Assembly: GCA_024680365.1 (NCBI GenBank)
Contig: JAILCN010000089.1
Coordinates: 1-53,089, forward strand
Length of the DNA: 53,089 bases
From: Solobacterium sp.
GTDB lineage: Bacteria; Bacillota_I; Bacilli_A; Erysipelotrichales; Erysipelotrichaceae
Direction: 5' to 3'
Part shown: positions 1-8,506 of the stretch, one piece after another
Layout of the letters: the number at the start of each line of letters is the position of its first letter
Numbering within the stretch: the first letter of the stretch is position 1
Position numbers and translations under genes: made by a program
Notes under the pieces: model-generated
What the model was told of the DNA's origin: nothing
Database searches by the model: none
What the model saw: only the letters and a program-made list of their open reading frames with translations

Positions 1-1251
1 ATTGCCGGCAATCGGCAGACGGATCCTGCACAGCGTCAAAGTCGTATCTTCACTGTCTCCGTTTTTCTGAAACAGACCGCTCAGCTTTGCGGCAAAATCA
101 GCTGCTTTGAGACTGGAAAGATTTGCGGACAGATGGCGTACACTGCTGTTTCGCATGCCGAAGTTTTCTTCACTGTCAAAGGACACTTTCATAAACAGAT
201 CATCATCTGCATTCCTACGCCGGAACCGGTAGCTGATGCGCATGTCGTTCAGGCGAAGACCTGCAAACAGCTCACTGCCATGTTTCAGCTTTTTTGTCAC
301 GTCAGCTTTCAGACCGGTTTTGGAAATACTCAGACGGACCTGATAGCCTTTCACATGAAAGGTTCTGACAGCCGGACTGAAGGAGCAGTTTGTAACATGG
401 TTCTGATTCAGAAAGGAAAATGCGCCTTCCTGAATGACAGCATCCTCCGCAATGATCTCTGCGTGTTCGGGATCCAGGCTGCTTTCCCCTTCCATCCAGA
501 TCTCAGAGAACAGCTCGTCAGGTTCTGCTTCCCGAACTCTGACATAGCCCTGATGTACTTCCGTGACCGTCAGATACTGCATGCCGTCAGTCAGTTTCAA
601 AACAATGAGATCACCAGGCTTGACGGACTGATCTCTGATCTTGCAGATCATGGCTTCACTGTCAAGATCCTCCGGCGATGCTTCATGAACAGTCAGATCA
701 TCCCTGAATACGGTCTGTGATACCGTATCAAGATCCGGATGATTGATGTTTCCGATCACGGCAGCGAGGTACTGTTCTGCTTCGCTTCGGCTGATGAGGG
801 CAGAAGGATCAAACAGGTTTCTTCTGTCGGTCCGCATCAGTCCGCTTGCTACAGCTGCCTGTACCTGTTCACGGAACTGTGTTTTCTGCAGATCTTTTAC
901 ATTTGCGTTCAGACCGTCTTTTTCATATCCCATCAGGTTCATCAGGGTGTACGCCGTCCATTCTCTGGACAGTTTCTCATCTGGATCAAAGGCATGCCCT
1001 CTGTTCAGCACACCCCATTCGACCGCTGCCTGTACAGAATTGAAATACGGGGAATTCTGCGGCACATTGATAAAGTACGGCGTTTTCTGATCATACTGTT
1101 CAATTCCTGCCTGTTCTGTCAGTCTGACGATCCATTCACCTAATGTATATGCATCAGCAGGATTCTTACCGGCACAGCCGCAGAACAGCGCAGCCAGTAT
1201 CAGCACCGGTAACATCTGAAACAGTTTTCTAATACTGAATGCCGGACGCAT
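1..1251 (-). CDS. S-layer-homology lipoprotein (3' end outside window)
   Basis: This is an open frame on the minus strand that leaves the window without a stop; 417 residues are visible. The chosen ATG at 1251 gives an N-terminus with Arg and Lys, a hydrophobic core and a CGC lipobox-like site near residue 24, so it should be exported and lipid-anchored. An ATG at 1215 is a possible alternative, and neither has a clear Shine-Dalgarno. Residues about 30-170 resemble two SLH repeats, with an AVEWGVLN motif, FDPD, and an FDPSALISRSEA block. The rest, rich in beta-type hydrophobic patterning, matches nothing I recognise. It overlaps the upstream WXG100 gene by 23 nt and is probably co-transcribed with it. 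A role at the cell wall is inferred; the link to type VII secretion rests on position only. Confidence 0.75.
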   Translation of the reverse strand, partial: MRPAFSIRKLFQMLPVLILAALFCGCAGKNPADAYTLGEWIVRLTEQAGIEQYDQKTPYFINVPQNSPYFNSVQAAVEWGVLNRGHAFDPDEKLSREWTAYTLMNLMGYEKDGLNANVKDLQKTQFREQVQAAVASGLMRTDRRNLFDPSALISRSEAEQYLAAVIGNINHPDLDTVSQTVFRDDLTVHEASPEDLDSEAMICKIRDQSVKPGDLIVLKLTDGMQYLTVTEVHQGYVRVREAEPDELFSEIWMEGESSLDPEHAEIIAEDAVIQEGAFSFLNQNHVTNCSFSPAVRTFHVKGYQVRLSISKTGLKADVTKKLKHGSELFAGLRLNDMRISYRFRRRNADDDLFMKVSFDSEENFGMRNSSVRHLSANLSSLKAADFAAKLSGLFQKNGDSEDTTLTLCRIRLPIAGN

Positions 1252-1528
1252 TGCCGGTGATTGCCGATTCCAGAGTATCGTAGCTGGATACTGTCAGATC
1301 TAGATACTTTGCATAAGAATCGATAACTTCTTTCTGTCTTTCAAAACGGGATGCGAACATGTTGAAGCGGGAACGGATCTCTTCGCTTCCGTCTGAGATC
1401 CATGTGCCGTTCAGCAGGTTCATTTCTTTTTTCATTTCTGAGAGTTCATCATACATCTGCTGATTCAGTGCTCTGATCCTGGAAGCCGTTTCCGCGACTT
1501 CTGACAATGATATTCTGATTTCTGACAT
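1229..1528 (-). CDS. WXG100 (ESAT-6-like) protein, second of pair
   Basis: A 99-residue all-helical protein of WXG100 size. The central turn reads TWISDGS, so the canonical W-x-G is altered to W with a Gly four residues later. Start: an AAGGAGG lies 9 nt before ATG 1528, whereas the ATG at 1537 directly abuts it, so 1528 is preferred. Members of this family form helical-hairpin dimers and are exported by, or help assemble, type VII (Ess/Esx) secretion systems. It follows another 99-residue WXG100 gene by 14 nt and overlaps the SLH lipoprotein gene downstream. No EssC-type ATPase is visible; it could lie beyond the left edge. Confidence 0.85.
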   Translation of the reverse strand: MSEIRISLSEVAETASRIRALNQQMYDELSEMKKEMNLLNGTWISDGSEEIRSRFNMFASRFERQKEVIDSYAKYLDLTVSSYDTLESAITGNASGIQY

Positions 1529-1542
1529 ACGGTCCATCCTCC

Positions 1543-1842
1543 TTACTGTTCAAGCCGTGAAGCCTGATTAACAAGCTCCTGCTGCGTCTCTCGGTACGCT
1601 CGCGCGCTGTTCTTCAGAAAATCAGCATACTGCGTACAGAGCAGTGACATCTGACGGAAATCTCCCTGAAATTTCCCGATCTGTGTTGCGAATGCGGTGT
1701 TGTCTTCGCCCTGCCATGCATTTCCCATCATGTCGACAGCCTGAAACAGCTGCCGTGTATGAAGCAGATATGCGTCATTCTTCTCATTCATTCTTGCGGC
1801 ACACGCATCAAGCGTTTCCGGACGTACTGTAATACTTCTCAT
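1543..1842 (-). CDS. WXG100 (ESAT-6-like) protein, first of pair
   Basis: A 99-residue protein with a canonical WXG turn (NAWQGED) near its middle, flanked by two helices. AAAGGAGG lies about 10 nt before ATG 1842 (MRSITVRPETL). A longer frame starting at 1896 would run through this ribosome site and is rejected. Together with the equally long WXG100 gene downstream it could form a heterodimer, as Esx pairs do; this is inferred from size and adjacency. It begins just after the rbfA terminator, so it needs its own promoter in the roughly 50 bp between; I see only a weak TTGCCG candidate -35 at 1886-1891. Confidence 0.85.
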   Translation of the reverse strand: MRSITVRPETLDACAARMNEKNDAYLLHTRQLFQAVDMMGNAWQGEDNTAFATQIGKFQGDFRQMSLLCTQYADFLKNSARAYRETQQELVNQASRLEQ

Positions 1843-1895
1843 CTTCGTGTTCCTCCTTTTCTGCATTACATATATTCCGGAAAACCGGCAATTCA

Positions 1896-1924
1896 CAAAA
1901 AAAGATGAGTTTTTTCACTCATCT
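1896..1924 (-). terminator. Intrinsic terminator of the rimP-rbfA operon
   Basis: On the minus strand AGATGAGT, a GAAAAA loop and ACTCATCT form an 8-bp stem followed by seven T. The 5' arm includes the last codons and stop codon of rbfA. It separates the translation operon from the WXG100 genes. Confidence 0.85.
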
Positions 1925-2298
1925 TCTTCTGTCATGACTTCTTCTGTTTCAGGTTCATCCTGATGGATCGAAGCGATCAGCTCGTCAATATGACGTCCGT
2001 TCATCTCCGTTTCATCGATCAGGAAGATCAGTTCCGGTGTTCTGCGGATCGAAAGTCTCTGACTCAGCGCAGAACGGATAAATCCCTTTGCCCGGTTCAG
2101 AGCTTTCAGACCGGCCTGGGCTCTTGCGTCCTTGCCGAGGAATGTCACATATACTTTCGCATAGCTGTGATCATTCGAGACTTCCACATCGGTGATCGTT
2201 ACGAATCCGATATCGGCATCTTTGACTTCAAACTGGATAATATCAGAAATATTCTTGCGGATAATTCCTTCCAGTCTTTTCTGTTTTACGCTGCTCAT
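1915..2298 (-). CDS. rbfA: Ribosome-binding factor A
   Basis: A 127-residue single-domain protein with the KH-like RbfA fold pattern: MSSVKQKRLEGIIRK at the start, then an ITDVEVSNDHSYAKVYVTF segment and an RRTPEL motif. RbfA binds the 30S subunit late in assembly and is needed for 5' maturation of 16S rRNA, especially in the cold. The Glu-rich C-terminal tail is short. GGAG lies 6 nt before ATG 2298. It is the last gene of the rimP-nusA-rnpM-infB-rbfA operon, 3 nt after infB, and its stop codon is embedded in the operon terminator. Confidence 0.97.
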   Translation of the reverse strand: MSSVKQKRLEGIIRKNISDIIQFEVKDADIGFVTITDVEVSNDHSYAKVYVTFLGKDARAQAGLKALNRAKGFIRSALSQRLSIRRTPELIFLIDETEMNGRHIDELIASIHQDEPETEEVMTEEDE

Positions 2299-2301
2299 TG
2301 A

Positions 2302-4158
2302 TCACTCCACAGGAACTTCCTGTTCCTCGTATGCCTCGATCGTATCGCCGACTTTGATATCGTTATAATTCTCTACCGTAATGCCGCATTCGAAGCCGGA
2401 AAGAACTTCTCTTGCGTCATCCTTGAACCGCTTCAGTGATCCAAGTCTGCCGGTATAGATGACGATGCCTTCGCGGATCAGACGGATCCTTGAATTGCTT
2501 CTGAGCTTGCCGTCGGTGACCATGCAGCCGCCGATCGTGCCGACTTTGGAAGCCTTGTATGTTTCGCGGATCTCTGCCTGGCCAATGACGACTTCTTCGT
2601 ATACAGGCTCCAGCATACCCTTCATGGCAAGTTCCATTTCTTCCGTTGCCTTGTAGATAATGTTGTGGAGACGGATCTCTACGCCTGCTTCTTCGGCCTT
2701 CTTGCGGATATTTGCATCCGGTCTGACATTGAATCCGATGATCATTGCCTTCGATGCATTCGCCAGCATGATGTCAGATTCAGTGATCGCACCGGCTGTG
2801 GCGTGAATGACATTCACGCGAACGCCGCTGACATCCAGTTTTTCCATGGAAGATTTGACAGCTTCCGCAGAACCCTGCACGTCTGCCTTGATGATGACCG
2901 GGATCTCCTTGATCTCACCTGCTTCGATCTGAGCAGACAGATCTTCGAGCGTAACAGAAGTCGTTTTTCTTCTGTCAGCTTCGATCTTTCTGCGCTTTCT
3001 TCTGTCGGCAACGGATCTTGCTTCCTTTTCATCTTCATAGTTTCTGAACATGTCGCCGGCCTCCGGTACATCGTTGAGACCGATGATCTCAACCGGTGAA
3101 GAAGGTCCGGCAGATTTCAGCTCATGGCCGTTTTCGTCGATCATCTTGCGGATCTTGCCGAAAGATGTGCCGACGACGACCGGGTCGCCCTGATGCAGTG
3201 TTCCGTTCAGGATCAGCAGTGTAGCGACAGGGCCTCTTCCTTTATCCAGTTTTGCTTCAATGACAGAACCGGTCGCGATCTGAGACGGATCGGCTTTCAG
3301 TTCTTTCACGTCAGCAACAGTCAGGATCGTCTCCAGAAGGTCGTCAATACCGTCGCCGCTCTTGGCGCTTGTCGGAACAAAGATCGTTTCTCCGCCCCAT
3401 TCTTCAGGCATCAGACCGAGGTCGGCCATTTCCTGTTTGACACGGTCGGGATTGGCATCCGGCTTATCCATTTTGTTGACAGCGACAATGATCGGAACAT
3501 TTGCCGCTTTGGCATGGTCGACAGCTTCTCTTGTCTGCGGCATGACACCGTCATCCGCTGCGACAACGATGACTGCGATATCCGTCACGCTGGCACCGCG
3601 GGCACGCATGGCAGTGAATGCCTCGTGACCCGGTGTATCCAGGAAGGTGACTTTTCTGCCGTTGATCTGCACCTGATAGGCACCGATCGCCTGGGTGATG
3701 CCGCCGGCTTCGCCCTGGGCAACTTTGGTACGGCGGATGGTATCCAGCAGTGTGGTTTTACCGTGGTCAACATGACCCATGATGGTTACAACAGGAGGTC
3801 TCTCCTCGAGTTTTTCTTCGTCGGAAGTGTTTTCAACTTCCAGACTGTCCTCTTCACGTTCTTTGACTTTGATCGGTTCAATATCATAACCGATGCAGAT
3901 CAGTTCAACGGTTTCGTCTTCAAGGGGACTGTTGATCGTGACCATCTTGCCTTCCAGAAACAGCATCTTGATGATTTCTGAAGACTGACGTCCGACCTTA
4001 TCTGCCAGCTCACCTACAGTGATTCCATCCGTGTATTCGATTTCATGGATATCATTCACCTTCTTCGATGACTGTGAATAATTGTTTCTTCCGCGGTTAT
4101 CCGGTTTCTTCTTCCCGCGGTTTCCGTTTCGATTCGCAGGCTTACGCTTGTTTGGCAT
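2302..4158 (-). CDS. infB: Translation initiation factor IF-2
   Basis: A 618-residue GTPase that brings fMet-tRNA to the 30S subunit and promotes 70S joining. The basic Asn/Lys/Arg-rich N-terminus is short and is followed by one IF2N module. The G domain has GHVDHGKTT (G1), DTPGHEAF (G3), NKMD (G4) and TSAKS (G5), then domains II-IV. The length is typical of IF-2 forms with a short N-terminus. Start: AAAGGAGG lies 7 nt before ATG 4158 (MPNKRK). An in-frame ATG 16 codons upstream precedes that ribosome site and is rejected. Confidence 0.97.
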   Translation of the reverse strand: MPNKRKPANRNGNRGKKKPDNRGRNNYSQSSKKVNDIHEIEYTDGITVGELADKVGRQSSEIIKMLFLEGKMVTINSPLEDETVELICIGYDIEPIKVKEREEDSLEVENTSDEEKLEERPPVVTIMGHVDHGKTTLLDTIRRTKVAQGEAGGITQAIGAYQVQINGRKVTFLDTPGHEAFTAMRARGASVTDIAVIVVAADDGVMPQTREAVDHAKAANVPIIVAVNKMDKPDANPDRVKQEMADLGLMPEEWGGETIFVPTSAKSGDGIDDLLETILTVADVKELKADPSQIATGSVIEAKLDKGRGPVATLLILNGTLHQGDPVVVGTSFGKIRKMIDENGHELKSAGPSSPVEIIGLNDVPEAGDMFRNYEDEKEARSVADRRKRRKIEADRRKTTSVTLEDLSAQIEAGEIKEIPVIIKADVQGSAEAVKSSMEKLDVSGVRVNVIHATAGAITESDIMLANASKAMIIGFNVRPDANIRKKAEEAGVEIRLHNIIYKATEEMELAMKGMLEPVYEEVVIGQAEIRETYKASKVGTIGGCMVTDGKLRSNSRIRLIREGIVIYTGRLGSLKRFKDDAREVLSGFECGITVENYNDIKVGDTIEAYEEQEVPVE

Positions 4159-4207
4159 ATCTTTACCTCCTTTTCCATTTATCGGGCTGCTGCCCTTGTG
4201 CATCATT

Positions 4208-4468
4208 TCATTTCGTCACTGCGCTTCTGATCTCTTCCCAGAATTCATCCGGAATATCTGTTTCAAGCGCAGATTTCAGAGCTCCTTTTTTCTTCGCTGC
4301 CTCTACTGCAGCAATGTCCTTTTTCAGGTATGCACCGTGACCGTTTGCTTTCCCGGTCAGATCGACTTTCAGTTCTCCTTCCGGAGTTCTGACGATCCTG
4401 AGCAGTTCTTTCTTGGGAAGCTGTTCACCGGTCGCAATACACTTTCTCATCGGTATCTTTTTTGGCAT
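4208..4468 (-). CDS. rnpM: RNase P modulator RnpM (YlxR, DUF448)
   Basis: An 86-residue YlxR-family protein. It shows the family's [20 protein letters not shown] opening and the GxGAY-type motif (GHGAYLKK). The family was long a hypothetical RNA-binding protein and is now described as a modulator of RNase P. It sits 3 nt after nusA in the usual place. In many Firmicutes a YlxQ (L7Ae-like) gene follows; here infB follows directly after 49 nt and no ylxQ is present. Confidence 0.93.
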   Translation of the reverse strand: MPKKIPMRKCIATGEQLPKKELLRIVRTPEGELKVDLTGKANGHGAYLKKDIAAVEAAKKKGALKSALETDIPDEFWEEIRSAVTK

Positions 4469-4471
4469 AGA

Positions 4472-6271
4472 TCAGAAATTGTCCTCATCATTGTAGAAGT
4501 CTTCGTATTCATCGTAATCGATGTCATCGTAGTCTTCCTGTTCAGCCTCTTCGATCTCAGCAAGTTCTTCTTCAGAATATACCGGACGGTTGTCGACCGC
4601 ATTGAGGTTCTTCTTGATCTGTTCTTCAAGATCTTTGTTGCGGACTTTGTACTCGTCTTCATCAGACTTCTTGCGGCTCTTCTTTTTCTTGTTGTCTGTC
4701 TGCTTCGGCTTGGAAGTATCAGCCAGTTTCTCAAATACAGATACGTATGTATTCTTGGCTGCCATGTCTTCCAGGTCGGCATGCTTCTTGGAAACAGGCT
4801 TGACAACTGCAGGTGCAGGAGTTTCTTCTTCCTCTTCCTCAGGCTCTTCTTCAGCCGGTTCTTCTGCAGGTTCAGTGATCTGCTCTTCCTCGACTGTCTC
4901 TTCTGCCGGTTCTTCCGCAGGTTCTTCCGGCTTCTCTTCCGGCTTGGCTTCTTCAGCAGGTGTTTCTTCCTGTGTCATATCGATCTCATGACGGATCTTT
5001 TCCTTCATGACTTCCTGCATTTCCTCAGGGATCTCATCTTCTTCAACAGGTTCATTCTTTTCTGCACGTTCCGCAGCCAGCTTCGCAGCAGCTTCCTGAC
5101 GTCTGAGTTCAGCTTCTCTGTTTTCAGCTTCAAGACGTTCGATTTCTTTTCTCTCAGCTTCTCTGCGGAGTTCTTCTTTTCTTTCTTCCGCTTTTCTTGC
5201 CAGCTCTTCGTAATCAAGACCCATTTCTTCGATCTCTTCGCGTGTCTTGATATCGATCTTGTGGTTTGTCAGCTTGACAGCCAGACGGGCATTCTTTCCC
5301 TTTTTGCCGATTGCCAGAGACAGCTGATCGTCTTCAACGATGACAAGCAGACTGCGGCCGTCTTCACCAGGGAGAACATTGACGATCTCCGCCGGAGCCA
5401 GCGCATTTTTGACAAGCTCTGTCAGATCTTCATTCCACTGGAAGATATCGATCTTTTCACCGCTCAGTTCTTCAATGATGACCTGAACGCGGCTTCCTCT
5501 CGGACCGATGCAGGCGCCGATCGGATCGATTTCAGGATTGTGGCTCATAACAGCCATCTTTGTACGCTCACCGGCTTCTCTTGCGATCGCCTTGATCTCA
5601 ACGATACCCTGATAGATCTCCGGAACTTCCTTTTCAAACAGACGTTTGACAAGGATCGGATCTGCACGGGATACGAGGACCTGAGAACCTTTTGTGTCTT
5701 TATTGACTTCGGTAATGACAACGCGGATCTTCTGGCCTTCCTGCAGTCTTTCCTGCGGGATCGCAGCAGAGTGCGGCATCATTGCGACTGTCTTGCCGAG
5801 ATTGATCAGTGTGAATTTGTCCTTCACGGATTCAACAATACCGAGGACCATCTCATGAAGCTGATCGATATACTCTTCGTAAACAGCAACCTTCTCTGCT
5901 TCACGGATCTTCTGACGCATGACGTTTTTCGCAAGAGACGCAGCAGCGCGGCTCATTGTCGTGATCTCGATCGGTCTGCGGATCGTATCACCCAGAACAG
6001 CGTCAGCTTTGATCTCACGCGCATCTTCGAGAGAGATCTCCATCTCATCATCTTCTACATCTTCCACAACCTTGTAGTTCTGGAAAAGATCGATGGTCTC
6101 CTTCTTTTCGTTGATCTCGGCAATTACGTCGATATCCGGCAGTTCGGCATCTTTTTTATATGCCTTCGCCATCGCTTCCTTCAGCGCTTCAAGAATCACG
6201 TCAGCGGGAATATTCCGTTCTTCTTCGACAGCATTCAGCGCTTCGATCATCTTTTTATACTTGAGTTCCAT
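4472..6271 (-). CDS. nusA: Transcription factor NusA with long acidic C-terminal extension
   Basis: A 599-residue NusA; Firmicute NusA is usually about 350-400 residues. The first 345 residues carry the RNAP-binding domain, S1 domain and tandem KH domains (IGACIGPRGSRV; LAIGKKGKNARL). After that comes a charged coiled-coil-like stretch rich in Glu, Arg and Ala (about 350-430), a Glu/Pro/Ala-rich segment (about 430-500), a Lys-rich patch and a very acidic end with Asp/Glu/Tyr. NusA controls pausing, termination and antitermination. TAGGAG lies 6 nt before ATG. The extra 200 residues are low-complexity and match no domain I recognise. Confidence 0.96.
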   Translation of the reverse strand: MELKYKKMIEALNAVEEERNIPADVILEALKEAMAKAYKKDAELPDIDVIAEINEKKETIDLFQNYKVVEDVEDDEMEISLEDAREIKADAVLGDTIRRPIEITTMSRAAASLAKNVMRQKIREAEKVAVYEEYIDQLHEMVLGIVESVKDKFTLINLGKTVAMMPHSAAIPQERLQEGQKIRVVITEVNKDTKGSQVLVSRADPILVKRLFEKEVPEIYQGIVEIKAIAREAGERTKMAVMSHNPEIDPIGACIGPRGSRVQVIIEELSGEKIDIFQWNEDLTELVKNALAPAEIVNVLPGEDGRSLLVIVEDDQLSLAIGKKGKNARLAVKLTNHKIDIKTREEIEEMGLDYEELARKAEERKEELRREAERKEIERLEAENREAELRRQEAAAKLAAERAEKNEPVEEDEIPEEMQEVMKEKIRHEIDMTQEETPAEEAKPEEKPEEPAEEPAEETVEEEQITEPAEEPAEEEPEEEEEETPAPAVVKPVSKKHADLEDMAAKNTYVSVFEKLADTSKPKQTDNKKKKSRKKSDEDEYKVRNKDLEEQIKKNLNAVDNRPVYSEEELAEIEEAEQEDYDDIDYDEYEDFYNDEDNF

Positions 6272-6280
6272 ACCTGTCTC

Positions 6281-6742
6281 CTATATCCTAACCGCCATGC
6301 GGATGAATTCGATATTGTCCTTTGCAATTACTGCTTTCTTCTTCACTGCCTTGTCACGGTATTCGATCGTGATCGAAGCGTCATCCGCTTCCGTGATCTC
6401 ACCGGTCACTTCGTGCAGCTTCCCAACATTTTCATGCATTCTGACGAATACATATGAGCCGGTCATATGCGCGAGCTCATCCAGATTTCTGATTTCACGT
6501 TCAGCGCCGGGACTGCAGACTTCAAGCGTGTACTCCTGGGAGATCGGATCTTCTCTGTCAAGCAGTTCGCTGATCTTTTCACTGACGTCACAGCACGTAT
6601 CAAGATCCATCGACCCGTCAGGTCTGATGATCGAAAGCTGCAGCGTTTTTTCCTTCCCGTTCCAGATGAGATCATACAGGTCTACACCGCATTCATCCAG
6701 GACGGGCCGGAACAGATCTTTAAGTTTATCTAGTTTTTCCAT
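6281..6742 (-). CDS. rimP: Ribosome maturation factor RimP
   Basis: A 153-residue RimP with the typical N-terminal alpha/beta domain (CGVDLYDLIWNG; LEVCSPGAERE) and a C-terminal SH3-like domain. It assists 30S assembly. First gene of the operon, ending 9 nt before nusA. Start choice: ATG 6742 (MEKLDKLKDL) fits family length; GGAGG lies only 3 nt upstream. An in-frame GTG at 6778 would put the start inside a hairpin of the 5' leader and is less likely. Confidence 0.93.
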   Translation of the reverse strand: MEKLDKLKDLFRPVLDECGVDLYDLIWNGKEKTLQLSIIRPDGSMDLDTCCDVSEKISELLDREDPISQEYTLEVCSPGAEREIRNLDELAHMTGSYVFVRMHENVGKLHEVTGEITEADDASITIEYRDKAVKKKAVIAKDNIEFIRMAVRI

Positions 6743-6760
6743 ATGCCTCCGGACATAACA

Positions 6761-6784
6761 CAAGGAGTGCTTCCGCACTCCTTG
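6761..6784 (-). promoter_or_regulatory. Perfect 10-bp hairpin in the rimP leader
   Basis: CAAGGAGTGC, a GGAA tetraloop (minus strand) and GCACTCCTTG form a 10-bp perfect stem. It is not followed by a U-run on the minus strand, so it is a poor terminator for glpK. It lies between the rimP promoter and the rimP start, so it should be at the very 5' end of the operon transcript. Its 5' arm contains an AAGGAG sequence that the stem would sequester. Confidence 0.6.
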
Positions 6785-6795
6785 TTTACGCTGTA

Positions 6796-6824
6796 AATAT
6801 AAACGTTTTTCTTACTATTTGCAA
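6796..6824 (-). promoter_or_regulatory. Sigma-A promoter of the rimP-rbfA operon
   Basis: On the minus strand TTGCAA (6819-6824), a 17-bp spacer and TATATT (6796-6801). The predicted transcript starts a few bases before the leader hairpin. Confidence 0.7.
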
Positions 6825-6838
6825 TACTTTTTTTGCAT

Positions 6839-8335
6839 TCATTCCGTTTCTGTAAACAGTCTTGCTGCACTGACAGCACGCTGCCATTTTTTATACAGCT
6901 TTGCGGAATCCTCCGGATCCATCTTCGGAACAAATGCTGTATCAGCTTCTTCGGCAGTCAGATCGTCAATATCTTTCCAGAATCCGACAGCCAGGCCGGC
7001 CAGATACGCAGCACCGAGTGCTGTTGTTTCAACGTTCGCAGGTCTTCTGATCTCACACTGCAGCAGATCGCTCTGGAACTGCATCAGGTAATTGTTTGCG
7101 CAGGCACCGCCGTCTACTTTCAGACATGCGATCGGAACAGAGCTGTCTTCTACCATCGCGTCCAGAACATCTTTTGTCTGGTATGCCAGGGAATCCAGCG
7201 TTGCTTTGGTGATGTCTTCCCGGCTTGTTCCTCTGGTGATGCCGAAGATCGCGCCGCGGCATCTGTCATCCCAGTACGGGGCACCGAGTCCGGTAAATGC
7301 CGGTACGATATATACGCCGGAATTGGGATCTGCCTCATTTGCATAGGCTTCGGAAAGCGAGGATTTCGGGAAGAACTGCATCTCATCACGCAGCCACTGG
7401 ATCGCGGAACCTGCGACAAAGACAGAGCCTTCCAGCGCATAAGTGATCTTTCCGCGGTATCCGCAGGCAATGGTTGTGACCAGGCCGTGCGAAGACAGCT
7501 GCGGTTCTTCTCCAATATTCATTAACAGGAAGCATCCGGTTCCGTATGTATTCTTTACAGATCCTTTTTCAAAACACTTCTGTCCGAACAGAGCGGACTG
7601 CTGGTCACCGGCAATACCGGCGATCGGGATCTCATTGCCGAAGAAATGATACGGCGCTGTTTTCGCATAGACTTCTGAGCATTCCTTCACTTCCGGCAGC
7701 ATGCACATCGGAATATTCATGATCCTGCAGAGCTCTTCATCCCATTTCTTTTCAAAGATATTGTACAGCAGAGTACGGGATGCGTTCGTATAGTCAGTGA
7801 CATGGACTTTGCCGCCGCTCAGGCACCAGACAAGCCAGCTGTCGATCGTTCCCATCAGCAGTTTTCCTTCCTCCGCCAGCTGCTGGGCACCCGGAACATG
7901 ATCCAGGATCCATCTGACCTTCGTCGCTGAGAAGTACGGATCGATGCGCAGTCCTGTCTTCGACTGGAAAAGATCTTCATAGCCTTTTGCCTTCAGATCA
8001 TCACAGATGTCAGCAGTCTGCCTGGACTGCCAGACGACAGCGTGATAAATGGGAAGATTCGTTTCCCGGTTCCAGACGACCGTCGTCTCACGCTGATTGG
8101 TAATGCCGATGCCGGCTACCTGTGCCGGATTGATACCCGCATTCTGCACGCAGGACGCCATGCAGGAAAGAACCGAAAGCCAGATCTCATTTGCATCGTG
8201 CTCAACCCATCCCGGATGCGGGAAGAACTGCGTAAATTCCTTCTGAGAAGACGCGATCATCCTGGAATTGCGGTCAAAAAGAACCGCACGGGAACTTGTC
8301 GTCCCCTGATCGATAGCCATGATATATTGTTCCAT
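6839..8335 (-). CDS. glpK: Glycerol kinase
   Basis: A 498-residue FGGY-family kinase that phosphorylates glycerol to sn-glycerol 3-phosphate with ATP in the cytosol. It has the N-terminal phosphate loop ([10 protein letters not shown]), the ITNQRET motif, the GTIDSWLVW stretch and the C-terminal [18 protein letters not shown] signature. Start: ATG 8335 ([11 protein letters not shown]) has AGAGGTG 6 nt upstream; the GTG at 8344 overlaps that site. The usual partners (GlpF facilitator, glycerol-3-phosphate oxidase or dehydrogenase) are not adjacent, so it stands as a single-gene unit with its own promoter. Confidence 0.96.
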   Translation of the reverse strand: MEQYIMAIDQGTTSSRAVLFDRNSRMIASSQKEFTQFFPHPGWVEHDANEIWLSVLSCMASCVQNAGINPAQVAGIGITNQRETTVVWNRETNLPIYHAVVWQSRQTADICDDLKAKGYEDLFQSKTGLRIDPYFSATKVRWILDHVPGAQQLAEEGKLLMGTIDSWLVWCLSGGKVHVTDYTNASRTLLYNIFEKKWDEELCRIMNIPMCMLPEVKECSEVYAKTAPYHFFGNEIPIAGIAGDQQSALFGQKCFEKGSVKNTYGTGCFLLMNIGEEPQLSSHGLVTTIACGYRGKITYALEGSVFVAGSAIQWLRDEMQFFPKSSLSEAYANEADPNSGVYIVPAFTGLGAPYWDDRCRGAIFGITRGTSREDITKATLDSLAYQTKDVLDAMVEDSSVPIACLKVDGGACANNYLMQFQSDLLQCEIRRPANVETTALGAAYLAGLAVGFWKDIDDLTAEEADTAFVPKMDPEDSAKLYKKWQRAVSAARLFTETE

Positions 8336-8358
8336 TGTATACACCTCTTATTAATACA

Positions 8359-8387
8359 ATTATCAGATTGTTTGACAGCAAATGCAA
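8359..8387 (-). promoter_or_regulatory. Probable glpK promoter
   Basis: On the minus strand TTGCAT (8382-8387), a 17-bp spacer and GATAAT (8359-8364), 23 bp before the glpK start. The spacer contains a small TTTG-CTGT-CAAA inverted repeat. Confidence 0.5.
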
Positions 8388-8392
8388 TACAG

Positions 8393-8424
8393 AAAAAAGA
8401 CTGTCCGAATGAGAACAGTCTTTT
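8393..8424 (-). terminator. Intrinsic terminator after ppdK
   Basis: Minus strand: AAAGACTGT, a 10-nt loop and ACAGTCTTT with a following T-run (8393-8398 read on the opposite strand). It lies about 80 bp past the ppdK stop, just upstream of the glpK promoter. The stretch between it and ppdK shows nothing else. Confidence 0.75.
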
Positions 8425-8506
8425 ATAATGCTTCTGATCCGGATACAGAAGACAGACGCTTTCTTAGCAAACGCACATGTCATTCCGCATCCTTTACAAA
8501 ACAGAA

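Noticed and set aside
133-720. Plus-strand frames at the left edge (133-720 and 739-1143)
   Set aside because: They are antisense to the continuous minus-strand SLH lipoprotein frame, which has a signal peptide and SLH motifs.
4810-4960. Glu/Pro-rich repeats in nusA as a DNA repeat or frameshift
   Set aside because: The frame stays open and continues to a normal stop; the repeats are low-complexity protein sequence rather than a tandem DNA array.
4082-6457. Open frame of 791 codons on the plus strand
   Set aside because: It lies antisense to nusA and rnpM. It is Phe/Arg/Leu-rich, the expected mirror of Glu/Lys-rich coding sequence, and lacks a ribosome site.
6761-6784. The hairpin as a normal glpK terminator
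   Set aside because: No U-run follows on the minus strand, and a good promoter lies between glpK and the hairpin, placing it in the rimP leader instead.
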